A stretch of DNA of 64,000 nt, from positions 248,001-312,000 of the forward strand of contig NZ_MYFN02000001.1 in the NCBI RefSeq assembly GCF_004514425.2. The letters run 5' to 3'. This document shows positions 44,709-52,747 of the stretch, piece after piece. The position numbers were made by a program, and so were the translations under genes. Numbering within the stretch: the stretch's first letter is position 1; every line of letters begins with the position of its first letter. The notes below the pieces were generated by a model. It had not been told where the DNA came from. It ran no database searches and was given only the letters and a program-made list of their open reading frames with translations. The DNA comes from Shinella sumterensis. GTDB taxonomy: Bacteria; Pseudomonadota; Alphaproteobacteria; Rhizobiales; Rhizobiaceae.

Positions 44709-45683
44709 ATGATGATCAACGCGCCATCCACGGACGAACTGAAGGACATCCACCACAAGATGGTGGTGACGCGTGAACTTGAGGAAGTGCTTGGTACCTA
44801 TGCCAAGGAAGGCAAGACCCGTGGCCCCATTCATCGCTGCGACGGACAGGAGGCCGTGGGCGTTGCAGCCTGTGCGGCCCTGCGCGCAGACGACTACGTC
44901 TGCACCACCCACCGCGGCCATCATGTCTATGTCGGCAAGGGCCTGACGACGCGCGGTATCGTCGCCGAGATCTTCGGCCGCGAGACTGGTTACTGCAAGG
45001 GCCGCGGCGGGCATATGCTGCTGGGCGACGTGAAGACCGGCATGCTCGGCGGCAACGCCATCGTCGGCGCCGGTATTCCGGCCGCGACGGGCATGGCGCT
45101 GTCCATGCAGATCCTCAAGCAGGACCGTGTCTCCATGGTGGTGTTCGGAGACGGCGCAGCCCAGACCGGCATCTGCCACGAGGCGATGAACATGGCGGGG
45201 CTTTGGAAACTGCCGGTCATTTTCGTGCTCGAGAACAACCAGTACGGCTTGACGGTGCGCCAGGAGGTGCAGTCGCCGGTGGAGGATCTCAGCATCCGGG
45301 CCGCCGGTTATGCGATGCCCGGCGAAATCGTCGACGGCAATGATGCCGAAGCGGTCTACCGCGCCGTTGCCGCCGCTGCCGAACGTGCTCGCCGCGGTGA
45401 TGGTCCCACCCTTATCGAAGCCAAGACCTACCGCGTGAAGGGCTTCTCCACATCCGACATGGGCGGTTACCAGTCCGAGGAGGAAATGGCGCCCTGGCTC
45501 GACCGTGACCCGATCAAGCTTTCGGCGGAGAAGCTTTCGGCGCTGGTGGGCGCCGATACGGTTGCCGCCATCGAGGCGGCCGCCCGCGCGGAAGTCGCAC
45601 AGGCTTTCGAGGTCGCGCTCTCCGACCCGTTCCCGACCTTTGAAATCCATGCCCCCTCGGCCGCCTATTCGGAGACCAAGTGA
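44709..45683 (+). CDS. Thiamine-diphosphate dehydrogenase E1 alpha subunit (pyruvate/acetoin dehydrogenase-like)
   Basis: A 324-residue E1 alpha subunit. The thiamine-diphosphate motif runs from GDGAAQTG to VLENNQYG (GDG followed about 28 residues later by NN). Other family pieces are HRGHHVYVGKG and KGRGGHMLLGD. With E1 beta it decarboxylates a 2-oxo acid or cleaves acetoin and passes the acyl group to a lipoyl domain. GAGGACG precedes tandem ATGs at 44709 and 44712. It heads an operon of at least three dehydrogenase genes under operator H. Confidence 0.88.
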   Translation: MMINAPSTDELKDIHHKMVVTRELEEVLGTYAKEGKTRGPIHRCDGQEAVGVAACAALRADDYVCTTHRGHHVYVGKGLTTRGIVAEIFGRETGYCKGRGGHMLLGDVKTGMLGGNAIVGAGIPAATGMALSMQILKQDRVSMVVFGDGAAQTGICHEAMNMAGLWKLPVIFVLENNQYGLTVRQEVQSPVEDLSIRAAGYAMPGEIVDGNDAEAVYRAVAAAAERARRGDGPTLIEAKTYRVKGFSTSDMGGYQSEEEMAPWLDRDPIKLSAEKLSALVGADTVAAIEAAARAEVAQAFEVALSDPFPTFEIHAPSAAYSETK

Positions 45684-46660
45684 TGACCGTGATGCGTTAT
45701 GCCGAAGCGTTGAACGCCGCCCTCAGGGAGGAGATGCAGCGCGATCCGAGCGTGTTCCTGTTCGGCGAGGACATCGGACGATATGGCGGCGTCTTCAAGG
45801 TCTCCAAGGGCTTGCGGGACGAGTTCGGCGATGCGCGCGTCCGCGACACACCGATTTCCGAACAGGCGCTGACGGCGATGGCGGTCACGGCGGCGATGTC
45901 CGGCACGCGCCCTGTTCTCGAGATCATGTATGCCGATTTCCTGCCGCTGTCGCTCGATGCGCTCATCAACCAGGCCTCGGTCTTTACCTATCTCTGGGAA
46001 GGGCAGGTGGATATTCCCTTCGTGCTGCGCACGCAGGGCGGTGGCGGCGTGGGCACAGGCGCCCAGCACGCCAAGAGCCTCGATGCGATGGTCTGCCATA
46101 TTCCCGGCATCAAGGTCGTCGCGCCGGCTACGCCCGCGGATGCGAAAGGCCTGTTGAAATCGGCCATCCGTGACCGCCAGCCCGTCGTCTTCCTCGAACA
46201 CAAGCTGCTCTACAACACACGCGGCGAGGTGCCAGACGGTGACGAAGTGCTCGTGCCGATCGGCAAGGCGAAAACCGTCGTCGAGGGCAAGCATGTCTCG
46301 ATCTTCGCGTCGTCCAAGATGGTGATTGAGGCTGAGAACGCGGCCAAACTGCTCGCCAAGGATGGCATCGAAGCCGAAGTGATCGATCTGCGCACGCTGC
46401 GTCCGCTCGATCTCGATGCGATCCGCGGATCCATCGCCAAGACCAACCACGCCGTTGTGGTCAATGAGGGCTGGACTTTCTGCGGCTATGCCTCGGAGCT
46501 TTCCGCGACGATCATGGAGCATTGTTTCGATGATCTCGATGCGCCGGTCGCGCGCGTCGCGATGCCCGACATGGCTATCCCCTATTCCGAGCCGCTGGAA
46601 ATGGCCGTTCTGCCGAATGCGGTGAAGATTGCCGCCGCGGCGAAAAAGGCCCTCGCGTAA
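45683..46660 (+). CDS. Thiamine-diphosphate dehydrogenase E1 beta subunit
   Basis: A 325-residue E1 beta subunit. It contains FLFGEDIGRYGGVFKVSKGL near the N-terminus, RTQGGGGVGTGAQHAKSLDA in the middle and a transketolase C-terminal domain with LRPLDLDAI. Its ATG shares a base with the E1 alpha stop (TGATG), so the subunits are translationally coupled. Substrate specificity (pyruvate, acetoin or another 2-oxo acid) cannot be settled by eye. Confidence 0.88.
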   Translation: MTVMRYAEALNAALREEMQRDPSVFLFGEDIGRYGGVFKVSKGLRDEFGDARVRDTPISEQALTAMAVTAAMSGTRPVLEIMYADFLPLSLDALINQASVFTYLWEGQVDIPFVLRTQGGGGVGTGAQHAKSLDAMVCHIPGIKVVAPATPADAKGLLKSAIRDRQPVVFLEHKLLYNTRGEVPDGDEVLVPIGKAKTVVEGKHVSIFASSKMVIEAENAAKLLAKDGIEAEVIDLRTLRPLDLDAIRGSIAKTNHAVVVNEGWTFCGYASELSATIMEHCFDDLDAPVARVAMPDMAIPYSEPLEMAVLPNAVKIAAAAKKALA

Positions 46661-46675
46661 GGCCGGGAGACAGAT

Positions 46676-47986
46676 ATGGCAACGCCGATAACCGCAGGCG
46701 CCGTCGCCGGCGAATATATGGAAACGCTCGTGATTGTGGAGTGGCGTGTCGGAATCGGCGATGCGGTCGCCGAGGGCGATGTGCTCCTCACGATCGAAAC
46801 CGCCAAAGCGGCGGTCGATATCGAGGCTCCCTCTGCCGGTGTGGTCAGCGCCATCTTCGCGGAGGTGGACAGCGAGGTTCCGGCTGCGGCCGTGCTGTGC
46901 CTGATCGGCAACGATATAGCTGATGTCGACTATGACGGCGGAGAGGCGCCTGTAACAGGTTCCAGCTCGTCATCCACGCCGGCGACGGCGGTCATGGCGG
47001 CGGAACGTGCCGCGGAGGCGCCGCGTGCGGCGGTGTCCTCCGCGCGCATTGTTGCAAGCCCGGCAGCGCGCCGCGCGGCCAGTGCCGCCGGCATCGATCT
47101 GCGCGTGGTCAGAGCGTCCAGTCCGTCCGGCCGGATCAAGCTGCGCGACATCGCCGGTGCATCGCAAAGCGCCCCGGCCTTTGCCGGGTCTGCGCCTGTT
47201 TCGGCTGGCCTTCCCGTTGACGAAAACGGCCCGCTCAAGGTGCACCGAAGCGGTGCCACGGGCGGCGCGCCCGTTTTCCTGATCCATGGTTTCGCGAGCG
47301 ACTCGCTGTCCTGGTATCCGCTCGATCGCCAATTGGCGAAAAGCCATCCCGTATACCGTGTCGATCTGCCGAACCACGGCGCTTCGCCGAAACGGCAGGT
47401 CTCAGGCTTCGCCGATCTGGTGCGCGAAGTGCGCGACGCCTTCGATGCGCTCGATCTGGACGGCGCGCATGTGATCGGCCATTCACTGGGCGGGGCGCTC
47501 GCGCTTGCGCTTGCCGATACGCGGCCGCGCAAGGTGGCGTCCCTCACGCTCCTTGCACCGGGTGGTCTCGGCCCCAAGGTCAACGGCGACTTCATTTCCG
47601 GCATTGCCCGCGCCTCTCGTCCCGAAAGCCTCGCGGCCTGGCTGAAGGTGATGGTGCGTGACCAGACGCTCGTCGACCTCCCCTTCGTCAAGGCCGCCTT
47701 CGCGGCCCGTGCGAGCGCGGCCCTTCGTGCCGCGCAATCCCATATGGGTGAGACGCTGTTTGCGGACGGCACCCAGAGCTTCGATCTCGTGGCTGCGCTG
47801 CATCGCCTGGACTGCCCGACGCGGATCATCTGGGGCCGCAAGGACCGGGTTCTCGATTGGCGCGACGCCTTGCAGGCACCCGGTCATGTCGGCCTTCATC
47901 TTCTGCCCGACGTCGGCCACGTGCCGCATCTCGAGGCGCCGGATCTTTCCCTTGGCATCATCAGCGCCTTGATCAAGAGCATTTGA
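46676..47986 (+). CDS. Lipoyl-domain E2-like protein with a C-terminal alpha/beta hydrolase (AcoC-like)
   Basis: A 436-residue three-part protein. Residues 1-80 are a lipoyl domain with acceptor K44 in ETAKAAVDIE. Residues 123-160 resemble the peripheral-subunit-binding domain (ASPAARRAASAAGIDL). Residues 195-436 are an alpha/beta hydrolase with an oxyanion-type HG at 204-205, nucleophile S270 in GHSLGG and a late DVGHVPHLE histidine. The normal acyltransferase domain with HxxxDG is missing. This architecture is known for the acetoin dehydrogenase E2 AcoC. It would release or transfer the acyl group from lipoate by a hydrolase-type mechanism. No E3 gene is in the window. Confidence 0.85.
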   Translation: MATPITAGAVAGEYMETLVIVEWRVGIGDAVAEGDVLLTIETAKAAVDIEAPSAGVVSAIFAEVDSEVPAAAVLCLIGNDIADVDYDGGEAPVTGSSSSSTPATAVMAAERAAEAPRAAVSSARIVASPAARRAASAAGIDLRVVRASSPSGRIKLRDIAGASQSAPAFAGSAPVSAGLPVDENGPLKVHRSGATGGAPVFLIHGFASDSLSWYPLDRQLAKSHPVYRVDLPNHGASPKRQVSGFADLVREVRDAFDALDLDGAHVIGHSLGGALALALADTRPRKVASLTLLAPGGLGPKVNGDFISGIARASRPESLAAWLKVMVRDQTLVDLPFVKAAFAARASAALRAAQSHMGETLFADGTQSFDLVAALHRLDCPTRIIWGRKDRVLDWRDALQAPGHVGLHLLPDVGHVPHLEAPDLSLGIISALIKSI

Positions 47987-47996
47987 GGAGCGGCCC

Positions 47997-48812
47997 ATGT
48001 CCCACACGCTTCTCCTCATCGGCTGCGGCAACATGGGTTTCGCCATGTTGCGCGGCTGGCTTCGCGAAGACCCGACGCTCACCGTCCATGTGGTCGAACC
48101 CGCCGATGCGCTTCGTGACCGAGCAGCCGGGGTGGGCGCGCTCGCCGTCCCGCAAGTGGCGGATCTGCCGCAAGGCCTCGCTCCTGAGGTGGTGTTCGTC
48201 GCCGTCAAGCCGAACCTCGTGGAAATGGTCCTGGCAGGCTGCGGCGACTTTGCCGCGCGCGGCGCGACCTTCGTCTCCGTCGCAGCCGGCGTAACCACCG
48301 CGGCAATGGCACATCGTCTTCCCGGTGGTGCCTCCATCGTCCGCTGCATGCCGAACACGCCTGCCGCGATCGGCGAGGGCATGATGGTTCTCTATGCTCG
48401 TGTTGACGTTTCCGATGCCGCGAAAACGCTCGTGGCCTCGCTGTTGGCGACCTCGGGCATGGTCGCGTGGATCGATGATGAAGCGCAGATGGACGCCGTC
48501 ACTGCGATTTCCGGTTCGGGGCCTGCCTACGTCTTCCATTTCATCGAGGCCTTGACGGATGCGGGCATCGCCCTCGGCCTTCCGGCCAAGACCGCGGCGT
48601 TGCTCGCAAAGCAGACGGTGCTCGGCGCAGGCCGGCTTGCCATGGAAGCGGATGTGGATCCGGCCACGCTGCGCCGGCACGTCACGAGCCCGGGCGGCAC
48701 GACGGCCGCGGCCCTGAATGTCTTCATGAGCGATGAGCGTACCGAAAAACTCGTGGCAGAAGCGGCTCGCGCGGCTCGCGACCGCAGCATCGAACTTGGA
48801 AAATCCAACTGA
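47997..48812 (+). CDS. proC: Pyrroline-5-carboxylate reductase ProC
   Basis: A 271-residue canonical ProC. The Rossmann motif is IGCGNMGFAML, the central RCMPNTPAAIGEGM and SGSGPAYVFHF segments are diagnostic, and the C-terminal RRHVTSPGGTTAAAL closes the active site. It reduces a cyclic imine such as pyrroline-5-carboxylate with NAD(P)H. Its place in a catabolic operon, 11 bases after the E2-like gene, suggests a pathway imine as substrate instead of, or as well as, proline synthesis. Confidence 0.9.
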   Translation: MSHTLLLIGCGNMGFAMLRGWLREDPTLTVHVVEPADALRDRAAGVGALAVPQVADLPQGLAPEVVFVAVKPNLVEMVLAGCGDFAARGATFVSVAAGVTTAAMAHRLPGGASIVRCMPNTPAAIGEGMMVLYARVDVSDAAKTLVASLLATSGMVAWIDDEAQMDAVTAISGSGPAYVFHFIEALTDAGIALGLPAKTAALLAKQTVLGAGRLAMEADVDPATLRRHVTSPGGTTAAALNVFMSDERTEKLVAEAARAARDRSIELGKSN

Positions 48813-48836
48813 CAGCAAATCCGGAAGGACATGGAC

Positions 48837-49571
48837 ATGATCAGCCTCATAACAGGCGGCGCGCAGGGCATCGGTTTCTCCACGGCGGAACATTTCGTCC
48901 GCAGGGGCGATAAGGTCTGCATCCTGGACCGCGCCGGCGTTGCCGAAGCGCGTGAGAAGCTCGGGGCCGATGTATTGGCCATTGAAGGCGACGTCACGAA
49001 CCCGGCGGATGTCGATGCAGCTGTTGCGCGCACGGTCGAAACGTTCGGCGGGCTCGACACCCTCGTGACGGCCGCCGGCATTGTCGCCGTCGAGCAGGCG
49101 ATGGATGTGGTGGCAGACGCTTTCATGCGCATGATGTCGGTCAACGTGCTGGGCAGCTTTCTGCCGGCCCAGAGTGCTGCGCGCCACATGAGCGAGAACG
49201 GCGGTGGCAGCATTGTCTTCATCGGTTCCGTCTACGGCTCCGTCGGTGCGCCCAAGCGCACGGCGTATTGCGCCTCGAAGGGCGCGGTTCACAACATGAT
49301 GCAGTCGCTGGCGACCGAATGGGGCCCGCTCGGCATCCGCGTCAATGCGCTGGCACCGACGGGTGTGCGCACCCCGATGGTGCAGGACCTTATCGACAAG
49401 GGCATCTACAACATGGTCGGCGTCCGCAACCGCACGCCGCTCGGTCGCATCGCCGAACCGCAGGAAGTCGCGGCTGCGGCTGCGTTCCTCTCTTCGCCGG
49501 AGGCCTCGATGGTGCATGGCATCGTGCTTCCCGTCGATGGCGGCTGGATCGCAAACGGCTATACCTGGTGA
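48837..49571 (+). CDS. Short-chain dehydrogenase/reductase, copy 2
   Basis: A 244-residue classical SDR: NAD(P) motif TGGAQGIGFSTAE, the NNAG-equivalent TAAGIVA, catalytic serine in IGSVYGSVG and Y-x-x-x-K in AYCASKGA. ATG 48837 is 7 bases from AAGGA, whereas ATG 48831 is too close. It is not a close copy of the SDR at 38562. It probably acts on a hydroxylated intermediate of the same pathway. Confidence 0.87.
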   Translation: MISLITGGAQGIGFSTAEHFVRRGDKVCILDRAGVAEAREKLGADVLAIEGDVTNPADVDAAVARTVETFGGLDTLVTAAGIVAVEQAMDVVADAFMRMMSVNVLGSFLPAQSAARHMSENGGGSIVFIGSVYGSVGAPKRTAYCASKGAVHNMMQSLATEWGPLGIRVNALAPTGVRTPMVQDLIDKGIYNMVGVRNRTPLGRIAEPQEVAAAAAFLSSPEASMVHGIVLPVDGGWIANGYTW

Positions 49572-49619
49572 CATTTCCCGATCGAACCATTTCGGTTCAG
49601 GCATGAAAGGCTGAAGACA

Positions 49620-50012
49620 ATGACGAAGCGCATCAACATCTCCTCCGGCTCCTCCTTCGAAAAGGCCTATGGTTACTCCCGTTGCGTGAAGGTGGGCGAC
49701 ACGGTCTACGTCTCGGGCACCGTCGGCATCAATTTCCAGACAGGCGAATGCAGCGCCGATCCGGTCGAACAGCTCCGGCAGGTCATCCGCAACATCGAGC
49801 CCTGGCTGGAAAAGGCCGGCGCCTCGCTGAAGGATGTGGTCCAGATCACGACCTATGTGACCTCGGCCGAGGTGTTCGCAGCCATTGGCCCGACGTTGAA
49901 GGACATTTTCGGTGACATCCTGCCGACCAATGCGGCGCTTGTCGTGCAGTTCCCGGTGCCGAACGTCAAGGTCGAGATTTCCGCAACGGCTGTCGTCGGC
50001 TGCGGCGCGTGA
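49620..50012 (+). CDS. RidA/YjgF-family protein
   Basis: A 130-residue RidA-family protein with VGDTVYVSGTVGIN, DVVQITTYVT and FGDILPTNAALVVQFPVPN. RidA proteins form trimers that hydrolyse enamines and imines to ketones and ammonia. Presence next to a DAO-type oxidase and ProC fits removal of an imine formed by amine oxidation. The arginine usually found in PxR near the C-terminus is not seen (PTNAALVVQF replaces PARxxVxV), so it may belong to an atypical subgroup. Confidence 0.85.
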   Translation: MTKRINISSGSSFEKAYGYSRCVKVGDTVYVSGTVGINFQTGECSADPVEQLRQVIRNIEPWLEKAGASLKDVVQITTYVTSAEVFAAIGPTLKDIFGDILPTNAALVVQFPVPNVKVEISATAVVGCGA

Positions 50013-50018
50013 CCGATC

Positions 50019-50042
50019 GGCCGCCGGCCTGAACCGGCGGCC
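50019..50042 (+). terminator. Hairpin after the RidA gene
   Basis: A 9-base stem GGCCGCCGG/CCGGCGGCC with a CCTGAA loop, 6 bases after the RidA stop and 33 bases before the EamA gene. It may separate the dehydrogenase operon from the downstream genes, although only a weak T-rich tail follows. Confidence 0.55.
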
Positions 50043-50075
50043 TTCACCCCTGAGCCGTCTCAAAGGCGCCCCGGC

Positions 50076-50996
50076 ATGCTTCGCAATCTCCTTCGCCCCG
50101 ATAACCGGCATGCCCTGACCATGGGCATCGTTCTCGTCATCGTCGGATACTTTCTCTTCGCGCTGAACGATGTCGTGGCAAAGATGCTGGTCGCAAGTTT
50201 CGGCGTGGCGCAGGTCCTGACCATCCGTGCCATCGGCGCGTTCATGGTGCTCGTGCCGCTGGTGCGTCAGCAGCGGGAGACGCCTTTTCACAATGTGCAC
50301 CGCCCGACCTTGCAAACGGTGCGAGCGCTGCTCATCACCCTCGACACATCGCTGTTCTATGCGGCCGTCATCTACCTGCCGCTTGCCGACGTCATGACCT
50401 TCTACATGGCCGGGCCGATCTACATGACGGTCGCCTCGCATTTCCTTCTGGGAGAGCGCGCCGGCTGGCGGCGCTGGACTGCGGTTCTCATCGGCTTCGT
50501 CGGGGTCGTCATCGCGCTCGATCCCTCTGCTTCGGCATTCTCCGCCCCGGCCTGGTTCGCACTGACCGGTGGTCTTGCCTATGCGCTGACCCTGGTGCTC
50601 AACCGGTCTTTGGCGCAAACCGGCGACGCGACGCTCGGTATCTACCAGGGGCTCGCCACATTCGTGCTCGCCGGGATTGCCTCCATTTTCGACTGGCGAT
50701 CCTTCACCCTCGCAGAGGGCGCCTCGATGCTGCTTCTCGGTGTGATCGGCGCCTTCGCCCACCTCGTCGTCACGCGTTCGCTGAAGCTTGCGCCCGTCTC
50801 CATCCTCGCGCCGTTCCAGTACACGTTGCTCTTGTGGGGTATGGTGTTCGGCCTCATGTTCTTCGACGATGTGCCGGGCACGAACATGCTCATCGGATCC
50901 GCGATCATCGTCATCGCCGGCCTTTTCATCTCGCATCGCAAGGCGCAGAAAATCGAGCCCGTGCCCGAGACCGACCTGCCGGCACACCTGCCATGA
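50076..50996 (+). CDS. EamA/DMT-family transporter, copy 2
   Basis: A 306-residue inner-membrane protein with about ten hydrophobic segments and the EamA pattern VVGYFLFALNDVVAKML-type opening (IVGYFLFALNDVVAKML). It probably exports a metabolite, perhaps a by-product of the pathway. Not close to the EamA protein at 12062. It lies between the RidA gene and the oxidase gene on the same strand. Confidence 0.85.
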   Translation: MLRNLLRPDNRHALTMGIVLVIVGYFLFALNDVVAKMLVASFGVAQVLTIRAIGAFMVLVPLVRQQRETPFHNVHRPTLQTVRALLITLDTSLFYAAVIYLPLADVMTFYMAGPIYMTVASHFLLGERAGWRRWTAVLIGFVGVVIALDPSASAFSAPAWFALTGGLAYALTLVLNRSLAQTGDATLGIYQGLATFVLAGIASIFDWRSFTLAEGASMLLLGVIGAFAHLVVTRSLKLAPVSILAPFQYTLLLWGMVFGLMFFDDVPGTNMLIGSAIIVIAGLFISHRKAQKIEPVPETDLPAHLP

Positions 50997-51087
50997 CGAT
51001 GCTCTATTCAAATCACCGGCAGCGGTGCGACGCGTACAAAACCATTCCCGAATTTCCATTCCGACAACCCACCGAAGGTTAGTGATC

Positions 51088-52410
51088 ATGTCCATGGCAA
51101 GCCCGATCGATCCCACCATGCAAGGCGTCGTCTGGACGAAGACGCTGCAGGAAACCGTCCGTGACTATCCCCGTCTTTCCGGCGGGGAGACAGCCGACCT
51201 CGTCGTGATCGGCGCGGGATATTCCGGTCTCAACACCGCGATCCACGCTGCAAAGAACGGGCTTCGTGTCGTCGTCCTGGAGGCCGGGCGCGTCGGAAAC
51301 GGCGCCGCCGGCCGCAACGGTGGTTACAATGTGCCACAGTTTCCGGGCGGCATTACCCCATCGGTCGTCGAGGCGTCCGTCGGCCGGCGCAAGGGCCTCG
51401 CGCTCGCCGATCTCGTTCTGCACGGCGCCGACGCCGTCTTCCGGCAGATCGAGGCCTTCCAGATCAAATGCTCGGCGGTCCAGAACGGCTGGATGCAGCC
51501 GGCCCATTCCGACGCCTCGATGCAGAGGGTGCGAAAGGTCCATGACGAATGGAAGGCGCTGGGCGCCAAGGTGACATGGCATTCTGCCGCCGATGTGGCC
51601 GATCTTCTGGGGGCACAGGGTTATCTCGGAGGCTGGTCCAATGCGGAAGGCGGCACCGTCAACCCCTATAGCCTTTCGGTCGGCCTGGCGCGGGCCGCCG
51701 AGCAAAGCGGCGTGCGCATATTCGAAAATAGCGCCGTCGACGGTTTCGAAGAAACCGCGCAGGGCGTCGTCGTCCGCTGTGGTGCAAGTCGTGTGTCTGC
51801 GCGCTCGGCCGTATTTGCCACCAATGCCTATACGGGAGACTTCCTGCCGGCCGTACAGAAATCCGTCATTCCCGTTTATCTCTACCATGTCGCCACGAAG
51901 CCGCTGAGCGAGGCGCTACGCCAGAAAATCCTCAAGACGCAGCTGTGCTTTACGGATCTGCGCAAATCCGGCGGTTTCGGACGCCTGGATTCGGAGGGTC
52001 GCCTGATTTCCGGCGGGGCCGTCTTCGATTTCGGAAACAAGGTCGCCTATGGCGAAAATCATGCCCGCGGCCGCATGAAGATGCTCTTCCCGCAACTGAC
52101 CGACGACGACATTCAGCTCGAAAGTTACTGGGAAGGCTATTGCGCCGTGACGGACAGCTATTTGCCTCACATCCTCCGGCTGGGTCGAAATGTCTTCTCA
52201 GTCGGCGGCTTCTCCACCCGAGGCGTCAACCTTGCGCAAAACCTCGGCCGTCTCATGGGCGAGTTCATCGCGGGTAAGCGCGAACTCGACGACGTGCCGG
52301 TCAATGTCTACGACCAGCGCAACGACGTCGCGCTGTGGTCTGTCAAAACCAGGGCCGCGAGATACGTCTTTCCGTATTACCGCCTGAAGGATCGCTTGGG
52401 AATGACGTGA
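51088..52410 (+). CDS. DAO-family FAD-dependent oxidase (glutamylputrescine oxidase-like), copy 2
   Basis: A 440-residue flavoprotein. The FAD motif is VVIGAGYSGLNTAIHAA near residue 37, then GNGAAGRNGG, characteristic of the PuuB/DadA-like branch. The closing segment SVGGFSTRGVNLAQNLG binds FAD. It probably oxidises an amine or amino acid to an imine with oxygen or another acceptor. It is a paralogue of the oxidase at 36686, sharing QxGWxQPAH and HDEW segments. ATG 51088 has AAGG upstream. It is the last gene of the second module. Confidence 0.85.
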   Translation: MSMASPIDPTMQGVVWTKTLQETVRDYPRLSGGETADLVVIGAGYSGLNTAIHAAKNGLRVVVLEAGRVGNGAAGRNGGYNVPQFPGGITPSVVEASVGRRKGLALADLVLHGADAVFRQIEAFQIKCSAVQNGWMQPAHSDASMQRVRKVHDEWKALGAKVTWHSAADVADLLGAQGYLGGWSNAEGGTVNPYSLSVGLARAAEQSGVRIFENSAVDGFEETAQGVVVRCGASRVSARSAVFATNAYTGDFLPAVQKSVIPVYLYHVATKPLSEALRQKILKTQLCFTDLRKSGGFGRLDSEGRLISGGAVFDFGNKVAYGENHARGRMKMLFPQLTDDDIQLESYWEGYCAVTDSYLPHILRLGRNVFSVGGFSTRGVNLAQNLGRLMGEFIAGKRELDDVPVNVYDQRNDVALWSVKTRAARYVFPYYRLKDRLGMT

Positions 52411-52735
52411 TCGAAGGTGTGAGCCATCTTCGCCCGACAGGATATCTGGTTCTCACCGCCCAGCCGTGCCGCCGGCAACGGAATCGAGTTGCTGCGGTAA
52501 GACCAATGTCACGGAGCAGATCGGCAAAGCGGCGACAAAATAATGGGCACGTTTGACACCAAAGCTAAGGCACAGCCAACGCCTCGGCGCTGAGAATGCC
52601 GGGTTGCGCATCGACTATCCCGGATTAAGCGCTAACGAGCACGCAGAATATGGCGTAGGGCGCCGCGCCACGACGCGGCCTTGGCATGCATTCAGCGGTG
52701 ATTTGATCGGCAGTGAAATGCGCGGCAGCGCGCCG
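52411..52735. other. Gap without a gene, between the oxidase and exoP
   Basis: The 325 bases between the convergent oxidase and exoP genes show no gene with coding character. Composition is less GC-rich in the middle. Nothing but the hairpin overlapping the exoP stop stands out. Confidence 0.5.
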
Positions 52736-52747
52736 TTACTGGCGCGC
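52728..52747 (-). terminator. Hairpin over the exoP stop codon
   Basis: A 7-base stem GCGCGCC/GGCGCGC with a 6-base loop containing the exoP stop (52736-52738). The position at the end of the exo operon fits a terminator, but there is no T run. Confidence 0.45.

Noticed and set aside
47973-51119. Minus-strand open frame of 1048 codons
   Set aside because: It lies antisense to ProC, SDR, RidA and EamA genes that all have family motifs and ribosome binding sites. Its translation is rich in Arg, His and Asp with no domain pattern, as expected for the shadow frame of GC-rich genes.
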